64,000 bases of DNA from NCBI GenBank assembly GCA_963575745.1, contig CAUYUJ010016297.1, positions 1 through 64,000 of the forward strand, given 5' to 3'. The notes under the pieces were generated by a model. The model was not told the DNA's origin. It searched no databases and saw only the letters and a list, made by a program, of their open reading frames with translations. How positions within the stretch are numbered: position 1 is the stretch's first letter; each line of letters begins with the position of its first letter. A program made the position numbers and the translations under genes. This DNA comes from Prorocentrum cordatum. Taxonomy: Eukaryota > Sar > Dinophyceae > Prorocentrales > Prorocentraceae. This document shows positions 21,148-31,011 of the stretch, piece after piece.

Positions 21148-23107
21148 TCAAGAAGCACATGCAGTTGCAAGCGTGCGACGTTTTAAACCCGAACGTCCTT
21201 GTGGGTGGCATAGACACGTCCCAATGCAATTCTGAAGGGGGGTGAACCACGCTGCGAACCGCGCCGCGAACGATAATTCTCTCCTGGGCCACCTATATGA
21301 GCCTAGCGCGGCCACCGCAGTGCTGAAACGAGCTTGGTCTCTCATGCAGCGGAACATGTTAGGATCGAAAGCATTAGCGAACGCATGGAGAATTTCTAAG
21401 TGGCCCGACGCACTCATGCAGCGCGAACCACTTCCATTTTGCAAACGAATGGAAATTATACACCGAGACCGCGTCAGCAACGGCGTGCAAGCCCCGTCTT
21501 CGGAGCCCTTGAGCAAGAGTTTCCATTGCATTTTCGTCTCGCATGGACCCCCCCCCCCAAAAGCACCCTCAACTTCTGCGCGCCATCTAAGAAGAAACCC
21601 AATGTTGAGAGGCGGCGCTTGATGGCCGCGTCAAATGCGCGCAGCCATCCGTTAGAACGCAGCACCCGAGGCATCAAAACTCCTCCGCGCCTGAGCCCAG
21701 GTGGCTCAGGCTCATCGATGAACCAATGAAAATATTGCAAGACATTTGGCATCACATGGATGTTGCGCCCCACTCCGCTGTCGGTCAAAATGCGCCGAAG
21801 TCGCCCCGACGCGCGCGGTGGCAATTCGGGGCCGAACGCGAGGGGCAACTGCCGCAGAAGCGCAACCGTCTTCCGAATCGTATCTAGCTGATATCTGCCA
21901 AGCGATGCGACGGGCAATAGGCGATGTCACACCTCGGCATTGCCAGATCGCCGCATGAAAATGTCCACGCTTGACGCGCCAACGCTTTACCTCTGCGTTG
22001 AGAGCTACCATCCACGCACGCATAAACATCGATATCTTCAGGGCGAGCCGCGCCGATGAATCCCCCCCAGATGCGCGCGGCGAAAAGGTCGAACCGAACG
22101 CGCGCCTTCCCCGCTCTCGGCAGGCATTGTTCTTGAAATAATTCAGATATTGCGCGCGTTCGGAGCCGTCGAGTTCCGATGCGATCGCGCCAGCAGCTGG
22201 CGCCAAAAACCTTCTACTATGTTTAGTACCTCCAACGCCCATGCTGTGTCTCAGCTGCGCAATCGTTTGTTTCATCTTCGTGCCGGGCGAAATTGTCAAC
22301 GACATTCCGGCCACCGCTGCCGCCGCCGCCCCCATTGCGAACAATGCTGTGGAGCCTTAGGAACCGGCGAAGATGACGCGGTGACGGCCGAACGCTCCAT
22401 GGATCTCGAGTCCATGGCCGCGACGGGCGGATCGCTGCCAAAAGTGAGATATGATAACAGCTTGTCACTAACATCTTGGCGACAGGACGAAAGAAGGATT
22501 CTGCGCTATTTATCGTTGCGCCACCATCTTGAAGTTGCAACCATGCCCCGACTGATGTTTGAACTCTGTCTGGACCACGGGCGTGGCCCCGGTCGTCGCG
22601 CGCGTCGTCAGCTTGCGCAGCGGGGGCCGAAGACGCGGGCATGCGTAGAGTATCGACCGCGATCGAATCGGAAACCACATGTGCAACATAACCGACAACT
22701 GATGGGCCAACGGATAATGCCAGCATTCCCCTCCGCGGCTCACGTCGCTGCCCCTCCGCCCCGGCCGTCGCCGCAAGAAGCCATCGCGCGAGCGAACCCC
22801 GCAACCGAGCCGTCGCGAACTGCGCTGCGCCTTGCAACGAGATTCGACCGCCGCCCCGCGTCTGCAGCGAGAATGGCCGCGATGGAATCTGCACCCTCAA
22901 TGTCACCTGGAACGCCCTCGGTATTTCCTGTACCCCGACGGCGGCCACTCTGAGCAATTTTGACCTCGGGACCTGTTCCGCGCAGGTCGGAATCTGATCC
23001 GTCGCCTCCTCTGGGCGCTGGGGCGAGATCGACGACAGTGGCGCCGGCGCAAGATTCAGAATCTGACATAATTCACATCGCGCAGACATCATCCACAATT
23101 TCTTCAA
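21148..23107 (-). pseudogene. decayed coding-like tract downstream of a spliced-leader relic
   Basis: Four overlapping minus-strand frames follow one another: 23107-22223, 22344-21712, 21917-21474 and 21531-21148. The first has paired ATG codons at about 23092 and 23089, roughly 45 nt after the spliced-leader relic. Protein-like stretches include SLTISPGTKMKQTIAQLRHS, LGRYQLDTIRKTVALLRQLP and HVMPNVLQYFHWFIDEPE. No family was recognised. The arrangement fits a reverse-transcribed, re-inserted mRNA that then accumulated frameshifts. Equally, some of these frames could be chance in GC-rich DNA. Confidence 0.35.
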
Positions 23108-23136
23108 GTGTATTTCAGGCGGGTTCGCAAATCAAA

Positions 23137-23157
23137 TTTGAGCCAAAATGCCGCGCG
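23137..23157 (-). other. partial dinoflagellate spliced-leader relic
   Basis: On the minus strand this reads ...GGCATTTTGGCTCAAA. Thirteen consecutive bases (CATTTTGGCTCAA, 23138-23150) equal the 3' part of the conserved 22-nt dinoflagellate trans-spliced leader, which ends CCATTTTGGCTCAAG; the 5' part has diverged. A leader sequence in genomic DNA is the known signature of retroposed trans-spliced mRNAs. The minus-strand coding-like tract starts just downstream, in the right orientation. Confidence 0.55.
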
Positions 23158-23900
23158 CGGAACGGAGGGCAACGGGCATTTCAGCGTGTGGGCTGTCTTA
23201 CGCGAACGTCTGGCTTATCTGGCTCAGCTTCGCTGCCCATCGTGATCGCGAATTTGCCCGCCTCCCCCGCATGCGTTTTCTTGTCCTTCCCAGCCGCCCC
23301 CTCCCCCTCGCTCTTCCCTCTCGCCGCTCTCCTGGCCCCCGCCCCCCCCCCATCCTCGCCCGCCCCATTCAGGGCCGCCCCGTCGCCGAGAGGTTCTCTG
23401 AGAGCCCCCCGCGGTTCGCGCGCTGCCCCCGCGCGCCCCCGGCGCCCGTCGCATTTGGGCGAATGATTCAGCGGCGACGCCGCGCCCAAACCAGCGAAAG
23501 AAACAAGTGGGCGAGGAGGCGGTCTGCGATGACTTCGCGGGCGCGAGCGGGCGTAGCGCGAGGAGGCCGCCCCGCCCCCGCGCTCGATTCGGCCCGAAGT
23601 TTTCTTGCGAGGTGGCAAAGTAGCTACGATGGGGGAAGTTGGGCGCCAAAAGAAGACGGCGCTCAAAACTCTCGCGGTTTCTTGCATTTCGAAATTTCAA
23701 GGGCAGACGACCCCCCGCCCCCGCTCGGGGGCGACGAGGTGGCGACAGGGGGGCGACTAGGGGGCGACTGGAACGACGTCGAAAAGGAGCACGCTTTTGC
23801 GAAAGCCATGTCTGGCCATTCTTCAGTAGCGAGACATTCCACAAACAACGAGCGGGAGGGAAACGGCAGGAGAGAGACAGTAATAACAAAGGCGAAATAT

Positions 23901-24110
<210 letters not shown>

Positions 24111-24365
24111 TCTGCAATCGCCCCTCGCGACGCCGACGACGACCCGGGCGCGCGCGCGCCCTCGAACCCGTCGCCAGGGCACAAAACGCCGCGGCCCCCC
24201 TCCCCGCAGCAGCGCAAGCAGGAGGACGGGGGGGGGAATGGCGAAAAAATGGGCCGGGGCCGAAACGGCCCCCCCGAAACCTTGCTGAGGGCGACGCAAA
24301 CGCACGCCAATCACGATGGGGTGACGAACGCCACCCCTCTAAGAACACCGCGCCGGGGGGTCCTA

Positions 24366-24407
24366 GGTCAAGTTCACCCCGGGGCCCCGCTCGGGGTGAA
24401 CTTGACC
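24366..24407. repeat. perfect 16-bp hairpin
   Basis: GGTCAAGTTCACCCCG (24366-24381) is repeated as its exact reverse complement at 24392-24407, with a 10-nt loop. The similarity weakens outward but continues (GGTCCT / GGGAGCC). Confidence 0.85.
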
Positions 24408-24569
24408 CGGGAGCCCCCGGCGGGGCGCGAGGGCGCTCTGCGCGGGTGCCATTGGGGACCTGGTCTCAGCACCTGTCCACTCCGCAAGATCGCGCGGATG
24501 CAGCTACATGGGCGCATGCTGTGGCATTCTCATTACAAGGCCCAGTACCCCGTGACAGGCGATACCTGC

Positions 24570-26079
24570 AGAGCAGAGACCGCAGAGAAACGTCTCTCCG
24601 ATTCATGTCGTTTATCGTATACTTTTCTGTTGGTCGCATCGATCAGTTTATCCAGCCTGGCTAATTCAGAACCCGCCTCATTTCTAGTCCTGTCCAGGCT
24701 CGCAGCGCTCATCCGATTGAAGCGACGGAGCTGGGCATTGCAGTCGGTGTTTTGCGCGTACCGCTGAACTGCTTCTGCGGGCCCAACAACGCGATTCGCG
24801 CATAGGGATAACGTCGTAAATTATAAAGACTTGGCCATCTGCGATTTAAATGAACTGCTATGGGAGGGCACCGTGGTTCATCCTTATACCATTCACGATG
24901 GTTTCTACGTCTGCCATATGACTTGCGGCATCCTGCAACTCAGTGCTCTTAACGAAGTGCGGCGCTCGCAGGGTTCCGACTTTCGTCTGGAGTTCATACA
25001 AATTGTCGCCCTGCTGTTTACTCTGCAGACTATTGCCCTCCAGCTCGGTTCCTTAATCAACAAAAATTGGCCCAGTGCCGTAAGCCGTTTTTAGAATTAG
25101 GCATTGCTACTCTGTTCCTGCTGCTGCCCTTATCCAGATCCCTCGCGCTCTGGGCCACACGGGCTTCAACAGCATCGCGAAACTCAGCATCGATAGCTGG
25201 GCGGACTGTTTGCGGTTTGCTTGCCGGTTGGGGCATCATCCGAGTTTCTTGTACAACGGCCCGCGTTTGCTGGTCGCCGTGCCCACGGTTGGCTCACGCG
25301 CGTTCTGTGCACGCGCCGTGGGAAGCCCTTGATCCTGGAATCGACTCGGCGCTCATTTGGTTTACGATTGACCTGGTTCAACGCTCATCATGATGGACCG
25401 CGTCAAAGACGACGCTAATTTGCATATGCCCCATGAGCGGCCGTGAGGTTTGCCTCTGTTGCGCACATTGGCAAATCCTGGCTGGCGTTGCAATTATGTT
25501 GTTTCTGATGTGCGACAACGTGGGAGGAACGCACTTTCGAAGGGCAGGGCATAGAGCCCCCCTTTTCCTGGCTCCTCCGATTTCATCCTGCAAACGGCTG
25601 GCCTTCCTATGGTGCCAGGTTTCCCCGACGCACCCATTTCAACGTCAGGCTTCCTCGCCGCGACGCCCGCGGCGTCAGGTTTCCCCGCCGCAGTGCCCGC
25701 GGCGTCGGGGTTCCCCGCCGCGGCGCCCGTAGCGCCAGGCTTCCCCGCCGCAATGGCCACGCTTTGCGAAACACTTGCGGGCGTCGGCGTGTCGACGTTG
25801 TAACCGGCAAGGAAAGTGGCACCTTCATCACCAGTTTTCTGATCCATCCCACCCGCGGTGGGGACAGCTGACCGCTCGCAAGTCATAGGGCGGCTGTCAG
25901 CGGCTTCTTTAACCTGGAAGAAATGATCCGACATTCTGGCCGCGAAGTTCGCGACCAGCGAATCCGAACTGTTCATCCCCTGCGAGACCGGACGGGTCTT
26001 CCGGCTGATAGCCGATGTAAACGTATGTGTAGGGACGGAGTGGCCCATGAACCAAACCTCCCTCCTGGTCAAAACCTCC

Positions 26080-26080
<1 letters not shown>
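24570..26080 (-). pseudogene. decayed coiled-coil-like coding tract
   Basis: This stretch has lower GC than its neighbours, and the minus strand reads protein-like in successive frames. From the 5' side: EEVLTRREVWFMGHSVPTH and SDSLVANFAARMSDHFFQV (about 26080-25900); a repeated PDAAGTAAGK region (25760-25610); AIDAEFRDAVEARVAQSARD (about 25200-25110); GNSLQSKQQGDNLYELQTKV (about 25040-24960); SAASLDRTRNEAGSELARLD (about 24710-24650). The last three look like heptad-rich helices. No family was identified. The frame shifts could be decay or missed introns. The tract lies directly beside the (TA)n in which the 26-33 kb retroelement sits. Confidence 0.3.
25610..25760. repeat. 30-nt tandem repeat in coding-like tract
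   Basis: TTCCCCGCCGC(A/G)...GCGTCAGG repeats about five times with a 30-nt period, a multiple of three, and on the minus strand encodes (AAGKPDAAGx)-type decapeptides. Confidence 0.75.
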
Positions 26081-26084
<4 letters not shown>

Positions 26085-26120
<36 letters not shown>

Positions 26121-26156
26121 GTATATGTATATGTATATATATACATATATATACAT
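26085..26156. repeat. (TA)n microsatellite at the element's downstream end
   Basis: TATATA with ATGTATA/ACATA interruptions ending exactly where the element's terminal repeat begins (AGCTTGTGCATTCACG). A second (TA)n lies at the opposite end of the element (32918-32935). Confidence 0.9.
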
Positions 26157-26316
26157 AGCTTGTGCATTCACGAATATCTGCCAGGCTCTTGAAGGGGGCC
26201 CCGACAAAGACGATCCCAGTTTTCCTTCAATGCGATGCAGCGCGAGGCGGGAAGCACAGGGCTGCCGAGCCGGGCAAGGAGCAAAAAACTGTCAGCGATT
26301 CGATGATAGCAGGCCC
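26157..26316 (-). repeat. terminal repeat B2 of the YR retroelement
   Basis: Near-identical to 26431-26591 (AGCTTGTGCATTCACGAAT... to ...GATAGCAGGCCC). It forms the outer 3' end of the element and abuts (TA)n. Confidence 0.9.
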
Positions 26317-26363
26317 CTCTAAGGAAGAGAGAAGAAGAAGGAGAAAGCGAGGGGGGGGGAGGG
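26317..26363. repeat. purine spacer between B2 and A2
   Basis: 47 nt, mostly AAGGAAGAGAGAAG and a G run. It is unique to this junction and absent beside A1 or B1. Confidence 0.7.
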
Positions 26364-26430
26364 AAGAGCTTGAGCCGTAACGACTACGGCAGAGAACAGA
26401 CATTGCAAGCACACCGTCATGAAGACAACC
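26364..26430 (-). repeat. internal repeat A2 of the YR retroelement
   Basis: AAGAGCTTGAGCCGTAACG...GTCATGAAGACAACC. Matches A1 (32851-32917) at 64 of 67 positions. It joins directly to B1 with GACAACC/AGCTTG at the junction. Confidence 0.9.
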
Positions 26431-26591
26431 AGCTTGTGCATTCACGAATCTCTGCCAGGCTCTTGAAGGGGGGCCCGACAAAGACGATCCCAGTTTTCCT
26501 TCAATGCGATGCAGCGCGAGGCGGGAAGCACAGGGCTGCCCAGCCGGGCAAGGAGCAAAAAAACTGTCAGCGATTCGTTGATAGCAGGCCC
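26431..26591 (-). repeat. internal repeat B1 of the YR retroelement
   Basis: Second copy of the ~160-bp repeat. It lies just 3' of the methyltransferase frame. Confidence 0.9.
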
Positions 26592-26625
26592 ACAGCCGCA
26601 GGAGAGAAATGGCCCCTCGGCCGCC

Positions 26626-27427
26626 TTACACACCAAAACGATCAGCTATCACTTCCTCGCGCTGCCGATCAACGGCAGCAATGAGCACAGAAGCGATCTG
26701 CGTGCACAGCTGGCTAGGGCACGGGCAGGCAATGGCTGCCCAGTGACGGTTACTGACTGGATCACGGCCGACAAGCTCGAGGTGGGCGCATCCGGTGCGC
26801 GAACATTTACCAGCAACTGGGCTACAGCGGCGGCCAAGCTTCAGACATTCGGCGCCAACGTGCCAGAAGGCGATCCTGGTCCTTCTACGCCAGGGCATGC
26901 CAAACTGGCAGTAATCGAGAACAACATCATGGCAGCACGAATGAGACAAGAGTTTCTTCAAGGCAGGTACCTGCCAGATCACAGAGGTGCGAGGGTTCTC
27001 AATAGCCACGGGACACTTATAAAGTATGCACAGGCGAATGATTTTAATGCTGAGGCCTAAAAGCTGGTTTCCCACGCTCACCGCAGCCAGGTCCCTTTCC
27101 GAAAAGGCCGGGGAGGCCAGGGGGGAAGAGGGCGGAGCGAAGAGGGGGGCGCCTGGCTGCAGAGAACGTGGTGCAAGGGGTGGCTAGCCAGACACAGCGC
27201 GCTGCCTTCGCGAGGATCCACCCTCGAATGCGGCGGGCAAAAGCAGGGATAAGATGATTCTCAGCGGCGTGCTGTAATAGATCCAGGCCTAACGCGCTGC
27301 GGTCACACCGACAAAGTTGCTTGGTCAGCCAGGCGCTGCCGCAGAACAGCTCGAGGAAAACGCACCGCCTGAATACACGCCCGCGCTTCGCAGCTTGCCG
27401 GAACACGTGAGTGAGGCGCCTATCCAC
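26626..27427 (-). CDS. C5-cytosine methyltransferase-like domain (frame-disrupted)
   Basis: Two overlapping minus frames make one domain. The first (27427-27044) reads VFLELFCGSAWLTKQL, the SAM-binding motif I shape, then LGLDLL and VWLATPCTTFSAARRP, with the Pro-Cys of motif IV whose Cys attacks cytosine C6. The second (27081-26626) reads SVGNQLLGLSIKIIRLC, then PVAIENPRTSVIW, the ENP of motif VI, and LDYCQFGMPWRRRTRIAFW. PC followed by ENP is the C5-methyltransferase hallmark. Known DIRS methyltransferases are instead DAM-like N6-adenine enzymes and usually lie before the recombinase. Here the domain is the last ORF, after the recombinase. A frame change lies near 27080-27150; it could be decay, a sequencing error or programmed shifting. 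No target-recognition domain is obvious, so activity is uncertain. Confidence 0.7.
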
Positions 27428-27444
27428 GCCCTTACCCGAGGCCG

Positions 27445-28566
27445 CTAGCGCAGCGGTTTGCCCAGGCTGATGAGGGCCTGGCGGGCGCGCAGGGGCAGGA
27501 GATCCAGCACCTTACCCCCGACCAGGCCGCACTCGACGATCAGGCGGAAGTGCTGCTCCACCACGCGGCCGAACTCGAGAGTTGAGCTCGGCACCTGGTT
27601 CAGCTGCGTCAGCACTCGGGTCTCCTTCCCGTATCTCTTGAGAGACTGGCTGGTGGCCCAACGCCCCCTCCGCTGGGCGGCCTCCACTGACCGCCTCTTG
27701 CGAAGGAGGTCGTCCGAGGCCCCTCCGTGGCGGAGGGAGTACAGGTGGGGCTCCAGCGCTCCGAGCTCGAGGAGGTCGCAAGCCATCTTGAACTGCTTCC
27801 CGAGCTCGCTCGGTGAGAAGGGCCAGAGCGGCGCATTGTCGGGCGTGGCCTGCTTCAGCGCGGCCACGACAGGGATCAGCCAGTCGTCCAGGTCCAGCAG
27901 CGCGGATTCGTCCCAGTTGCCGGTCTTCCCCGGCTGACCCCCCGCGGCATCGGCCAACAGCAGCCCCCAGCGTTGGAACTGCGGCCCCGCCTGAGGGTTG
28001 CTGGCGACCAAGTGGCGCCCCAGCAGGCGGAAGCACTCGATCGGCCGCAGGTAGCACGCGAAGGTCAGGCAAACCCATGCCCCCATGCGAAGCTGCCCGA
28101 CAGCGAGCAGCATTCCCGCCACGGCCAACGCGGCCGCGCGGGGCAGGGGCAGTCTCTGGCGGCCTGGGGCACGGCGCACCCAGGCTTGGGCGCGCCGGGT
28201 GGCCCTCGGCAGGAGCGACCGCACCTGCTTGCCGATCGACGGGTAATGGTGAGCGACCGCTGCGAGCAGCTTGCTGCCGTCGGTGCCCGGGCGGCCGTCC
28301 AAAAACAAAGTGTTCTGGAAGGCCATCAGCGCCGCGTCCAGGCCCTCGCGCGAGTCCCAGGTGATGTTCTGCGTCATGCAGAACAGGCAGAAGTCCGACA
28401 GCAGTGTGTGGTAGTGCTTCTCCGTGCTCGGCTTCACCGCCGTGCGCTCCAGCACCGACAGGGTAGGAAGCGCTGGCCTCTCGACCGCCGCCGCGCGGGC
28501 CCGCGCGGAGCGGTCCTGGCGCAGGCGCTCGGCCGTCGACCGGCGGCGCTTCCCGCTGTCGGGCAT
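27445..28566 (-). CDS. tyrosine recombinase (YR)
   Basis: The frame is open from 28776; the first ATG is at about 28566 (MPDSGKRRRSTAER). An N-terminal SAM-like core-binding part follows the KPSTEKHYHTLLSDFC segment. The catalytic domain has ACYLRPIECFRLLGRHLV (box I Arg, residue 244 of the open frame), PHLYSLRHGGASDD (box II Arg 349 and His 350), RRGRW (Trp 373) and SLKRYGKE (nucleophile Tyr 382). The first His of the usual HxLRH is Tyr here. About 443 codons are open without a stop. The enzyme would catalyse strand exchange between the circular retro-intermediate and the target, consistent with the split repeats. It follows RT/RNase H on the same strand in a different frame, so it may be made from the same transcript. 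Confidence 0.85.
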   Translation of the reverse strand: MPDSGKRRRSTAERLRQDRSARARAAAVERPALPTLSVLERTAVKPSTEKHYHTLLSDFCLFCMTQNITWDSREGLDAALMAFQNTLFLDGRPGTDGSKLLAAVAHHYPSIGKQVRSLLPRATRRAQAWVRRAPGRQRLPLPRAAALAVAGMLLAVGQLRMGAWVCLTFACYLRPIECFRLLGRHLVASNPQAGPQFQRWGLLLADAAGGQPGKTGNWDESALLDLDDWLIPVVAALKQATPDNAPLWPFSPSELGKQFKMACDLLELGALEPHLYSLRHGGASDDLLRKRRSVEAAQRRGRWATSQSLKRYGKETRVLTQLNQVPSSTLEFGRVVEQHFRLIVECGLVGGKVLDLLPLRARQALISLGKPLR

Positions 28567-28822
28567 CCCGCGCCGCAGGTAGCGCGGAGCAGCTCGGCCC
28601 GCAAGTGGAAGCAGAAGGTCCTGGGGGTTGAGCCTCAGCGGATGCGGCAGCAGCAGCCCCTGAAGAGGCTGGACACGACTTCGCACGCCGATTGGGGCCG
28701 CTGAACCAGCCCAACTTCCCCCGCGAGCCCCTGTCAGACGGGTTGAGCTCTGAAGGACACCACCTGGTAGCCGCACGAGTCCCCGTGACCAGAGAGAGGC
28801 AGCATACCTTACGCAGTGCAGC

Positions 28823-30631
28823 TCAAAGATGAATTGACTTAGCCCGACCCTTGCAAAGGCACAAACATAACGGTAAATTGTTCACGATGAGAACGAGTTT
28901 AGCTCCTAAGTTGTGCGAAGACCGTAGTGCGTTGCGAACGGCAAGCACAGCAGCATCCGCTTCGAGGCCCAAGATGTTGCCCGGGACCACCACCTGAGAC
29001 GCCAAAACAGTATCCCACTTGGAGGCATCCAAGAGCTTGGCAGGGACCTCCCCGAAGACAGCCGACTTAACCCTGATGTATGACATGATGTCGTCGTCCC
29101 CCACGCCCACGATGACACTGTTGGCCCCCGGCAGGTGCTCGGCGGACTCGGCGAAGCCGCTGGAACAGGACGGCAATGGAGACGGACCAAGAGCGCACAA
29201 GCGAGCTTTTTCGGCCCCAGCCACTCGATACCTCCAGCGCTCACTGCACTGCCCGACTTCACCAGCGGTAGCTCGATCTATGTGCCGATGGCAGACGGCC
29301 AACCCAGAGGGCGAGGCGTCGCTGCAGTGCAAATCCGACGACCACTGAGCTCGCCAGTCGACGCGGCAGAGAGGTAACAAGCACCGAACGCGCCAGAGCT
29401 CCTGTCTCACACGAGGCCACAACGCGTGCTGGGAGGAGGAATCGAGGTACTTCTGGGTGAAGGCATAGCACTCGTCCAAGAGACACAGCCCCTCGCGACG
29501 CAGGAGAGTAGACCACACGGCGTGACCGGTCACACACTGCATCATCTTGCCCGAGGCCTTCCCCCTGCGAGGCAATGATTCGACTCCCAAGCGCAAGCGC
29601 CAGATATTCTTAGTTTTCAAGCTCACGGTGTGCCCATCGGTCATCTGCAACCCCACCGAGCTCATCTCCCTCGACGCCTCTGAAACCTCGTGAACGACAA
29701 GTCCCTTACCCTGGAGATCCGAGATGATAGCCCGATTCACCTGGTTTGTGACGTCTTCACTTGCAGAGAACACGAAGAAGTTGTCGACGTAGGCGGCAGC
29801 CGCGACAGCAGTGGGTGACGAGAGCCTCGGTGAAACCTGGCCGTCCTCAATCACCTGGTGGTCCTGGATCCCGACGTCCCGGAGCGATTGCCTAACTACA
29901 GCCTGGCACAGATGCATAGCCCAGCTCCATCCCATTGGCAGGACGACAAGACAGGGTGAAACCGGTGTGCCTGGACTAAGCGGGACCCCATCAATCTCGT
30001 GGACCCCTACTAGGTCGGAAGCTATTGAGGGGAGGCTAAAGTACTCCTCGAGGCCATCAGGGGCCCTCAGGTGATGAAACGCACAGCTTAAATCCCCAGA
30101 CGCCTCGAAGGCCCCCTCGGGACCAGTTTGAAAACCCGAGAAGGCCGACGGGGTGGGCAGGCGGGTCGAGGCCGCCTCTGCGAAATAGCAGTTGCAAGCT
30201 CTAGTATCGAAGATGATGCGGAGCTGGCCGTTGCGCTTCGCGACGACAAATACTCCTGGAAGCCCAGACCGGGGAGACGCACGACGCCACGTGAGCATTC
30301 CACACCGCTGAAGCTGAATAAGAAAGTCTCTATAACGGGAAGGAGAGCGAAGGGCAGGGTCAACGTAGGGACCGTTCGCGCAGACCGAACGGCGCTTGTC
30401 CTTTGCTACATCAACCGGCAGAAGCAAATTATCACGCCATGACCTTAGCCAATCACGATCGACCTGGGACAGACACGACTCCACGGGGGCGGGGCTGGAT
30501 CCGACCTCAGGCCAAGCCACGAGGTGGCGTGCATAAGGCTTTCGGGTAGAGCTATCAGGGTAGATGGCTGACCCGGCAAGAAGCTCGCGGAGGGCTTCCT
30601 TGCAACTTAAATCTGCCGGCTGGGCACCCAC
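28823..30631 (-). CDS. reverse transcriptase / RNase H of the YR retroelement
   Basis: 602-codon frame, open further upstream (FAHQRVLDCFKQVGAQ), with no clear ATG. RT blocks: VFVVAKRNGQLRIIFDTRAC (about 127-146), SGDLSCAFHHLRAP with catalytic Asp 180, VLPMGWSWAMHLCQ (230-243), and AAYVDNFFVFS (279-289), where the second Asp of YxDD is Asn. RNase H begins LHCSDASPSG (Asp 438), then GLEADAAVLAVRNALRS (Glu 557), then LVLIVNNLP, where Asp is expected as VDN but Asn is present, and CKGRAKS. A TGA at 28821-28823 ends the frame, but the same frame continues with TRWCPSELNPSDRGSRG, the conserved RNase H tail. The domain is therefore whole apart from that stop. It should copy the element RNA into DNA; the two Asp-to-Asn sites raise doubt about this copy or mark a family trait. 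Confidence 0.85.
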   Translation of the reverse strand: MGAQPADLSCKEALRELLAGSAIYPDSSTRKPYARHLVAWPEVGSSPAPVESCLSQVDRDWLRSWRDNLLLPVDVAKDKRRSVCANGPYVDPALRSPSRYRDFLIQLQRCGMLTWRRASPRSGLPGVFVVAKRNGQLRIIFDTRACNCYFAEAASTRLPTPSAFSGFQTGPEGAFEASGDLSCAFHHLRAPDGLEEYFSLPSIASDLVGVHEIDGVPLSPGTPVSPCLVVLPMGWSWAMHLCQAVVRQSLRDVGIQDHQVIEDGQVSPRLSSPTAVAAAAYVDNFFVFSASEDVTNQVNRAIISDLQGKGLVVHEVSEASREMSSVGLQMTDGHTVSLKTKNIWRLRLGVESLPRRGKASGKMMQCVTGHAVWSTLLRREGLCLLDECYAFTQKYLDSSSQHALWPRVRQELWRVRCLLPLCRVDWRAQWSSDLHCSDASPSGLAVCHRHIDRATAGEVGQCSERWRYRVAGAEKARLCALGPSPLPSCSSGFAESAEHLPGANSVIVGVGDDDIMSYIRVKSAVFGEVPAKLLDASKWDTVLASQVVVPGNILGLEADAAVLAVRNALRSSHNLGAKLVLIVNNLPLCLCLCKGRAKSIHL

Positions 30632-31011
30632 CTGCTTGAAGCAGTCCAGGACGCGTTGGTGCGCGAAGCGCTGAGACGAATTGAGGGGGGAGGAGCGCGG
30701 CCAGGAGGACTGGAACAGGAGGCTTGCGGGAACCCATGCAGCTGGTTAAGGCAACTGATAGACGAGTCAGCCCAGTCCAACATGCGTGCGCGGCGGTGCT
30801 CTCTCTGCTTGACTGCGTGGCAAGCGCGACGAGGACAGGAGGCCTCAGTCTGTCTCGACAACAGAGGCAGCGGGAACAGGTCCCTCTGGCGATCGGCTTT
30901 CTGCGGCGCCGCCGCCGAGGACGAAAAAGGAGGAGGGGTCGAGCCGGCCCTGCGCGGCTCAGATGACGGCCCAGGGCACCCCCTCCGATGCGCGCCTGGC
31001 CGCGCTCTGGA

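Noticed and set aside
24800-24815. TAGGGATAAC resembling a homing-endonuclease site
   Set aside because: Only ten bases agree with the I-SceI site and no intron or endonuclease gene is nearby.
26509-27060. 183-codon plus-strand frame within the YR element
   Set aside because: Antisense to the methyltransferase frame, whose PC/ENP motifs identify the real strand.
27512-28714. 400-codon minus-strand frame overlapping the recombinase
   Set aside because: It starts in the RNase H tail frame but becomes Gly/Pro/Ala-rich shadow; the recombinase motifs lie in the other frame.
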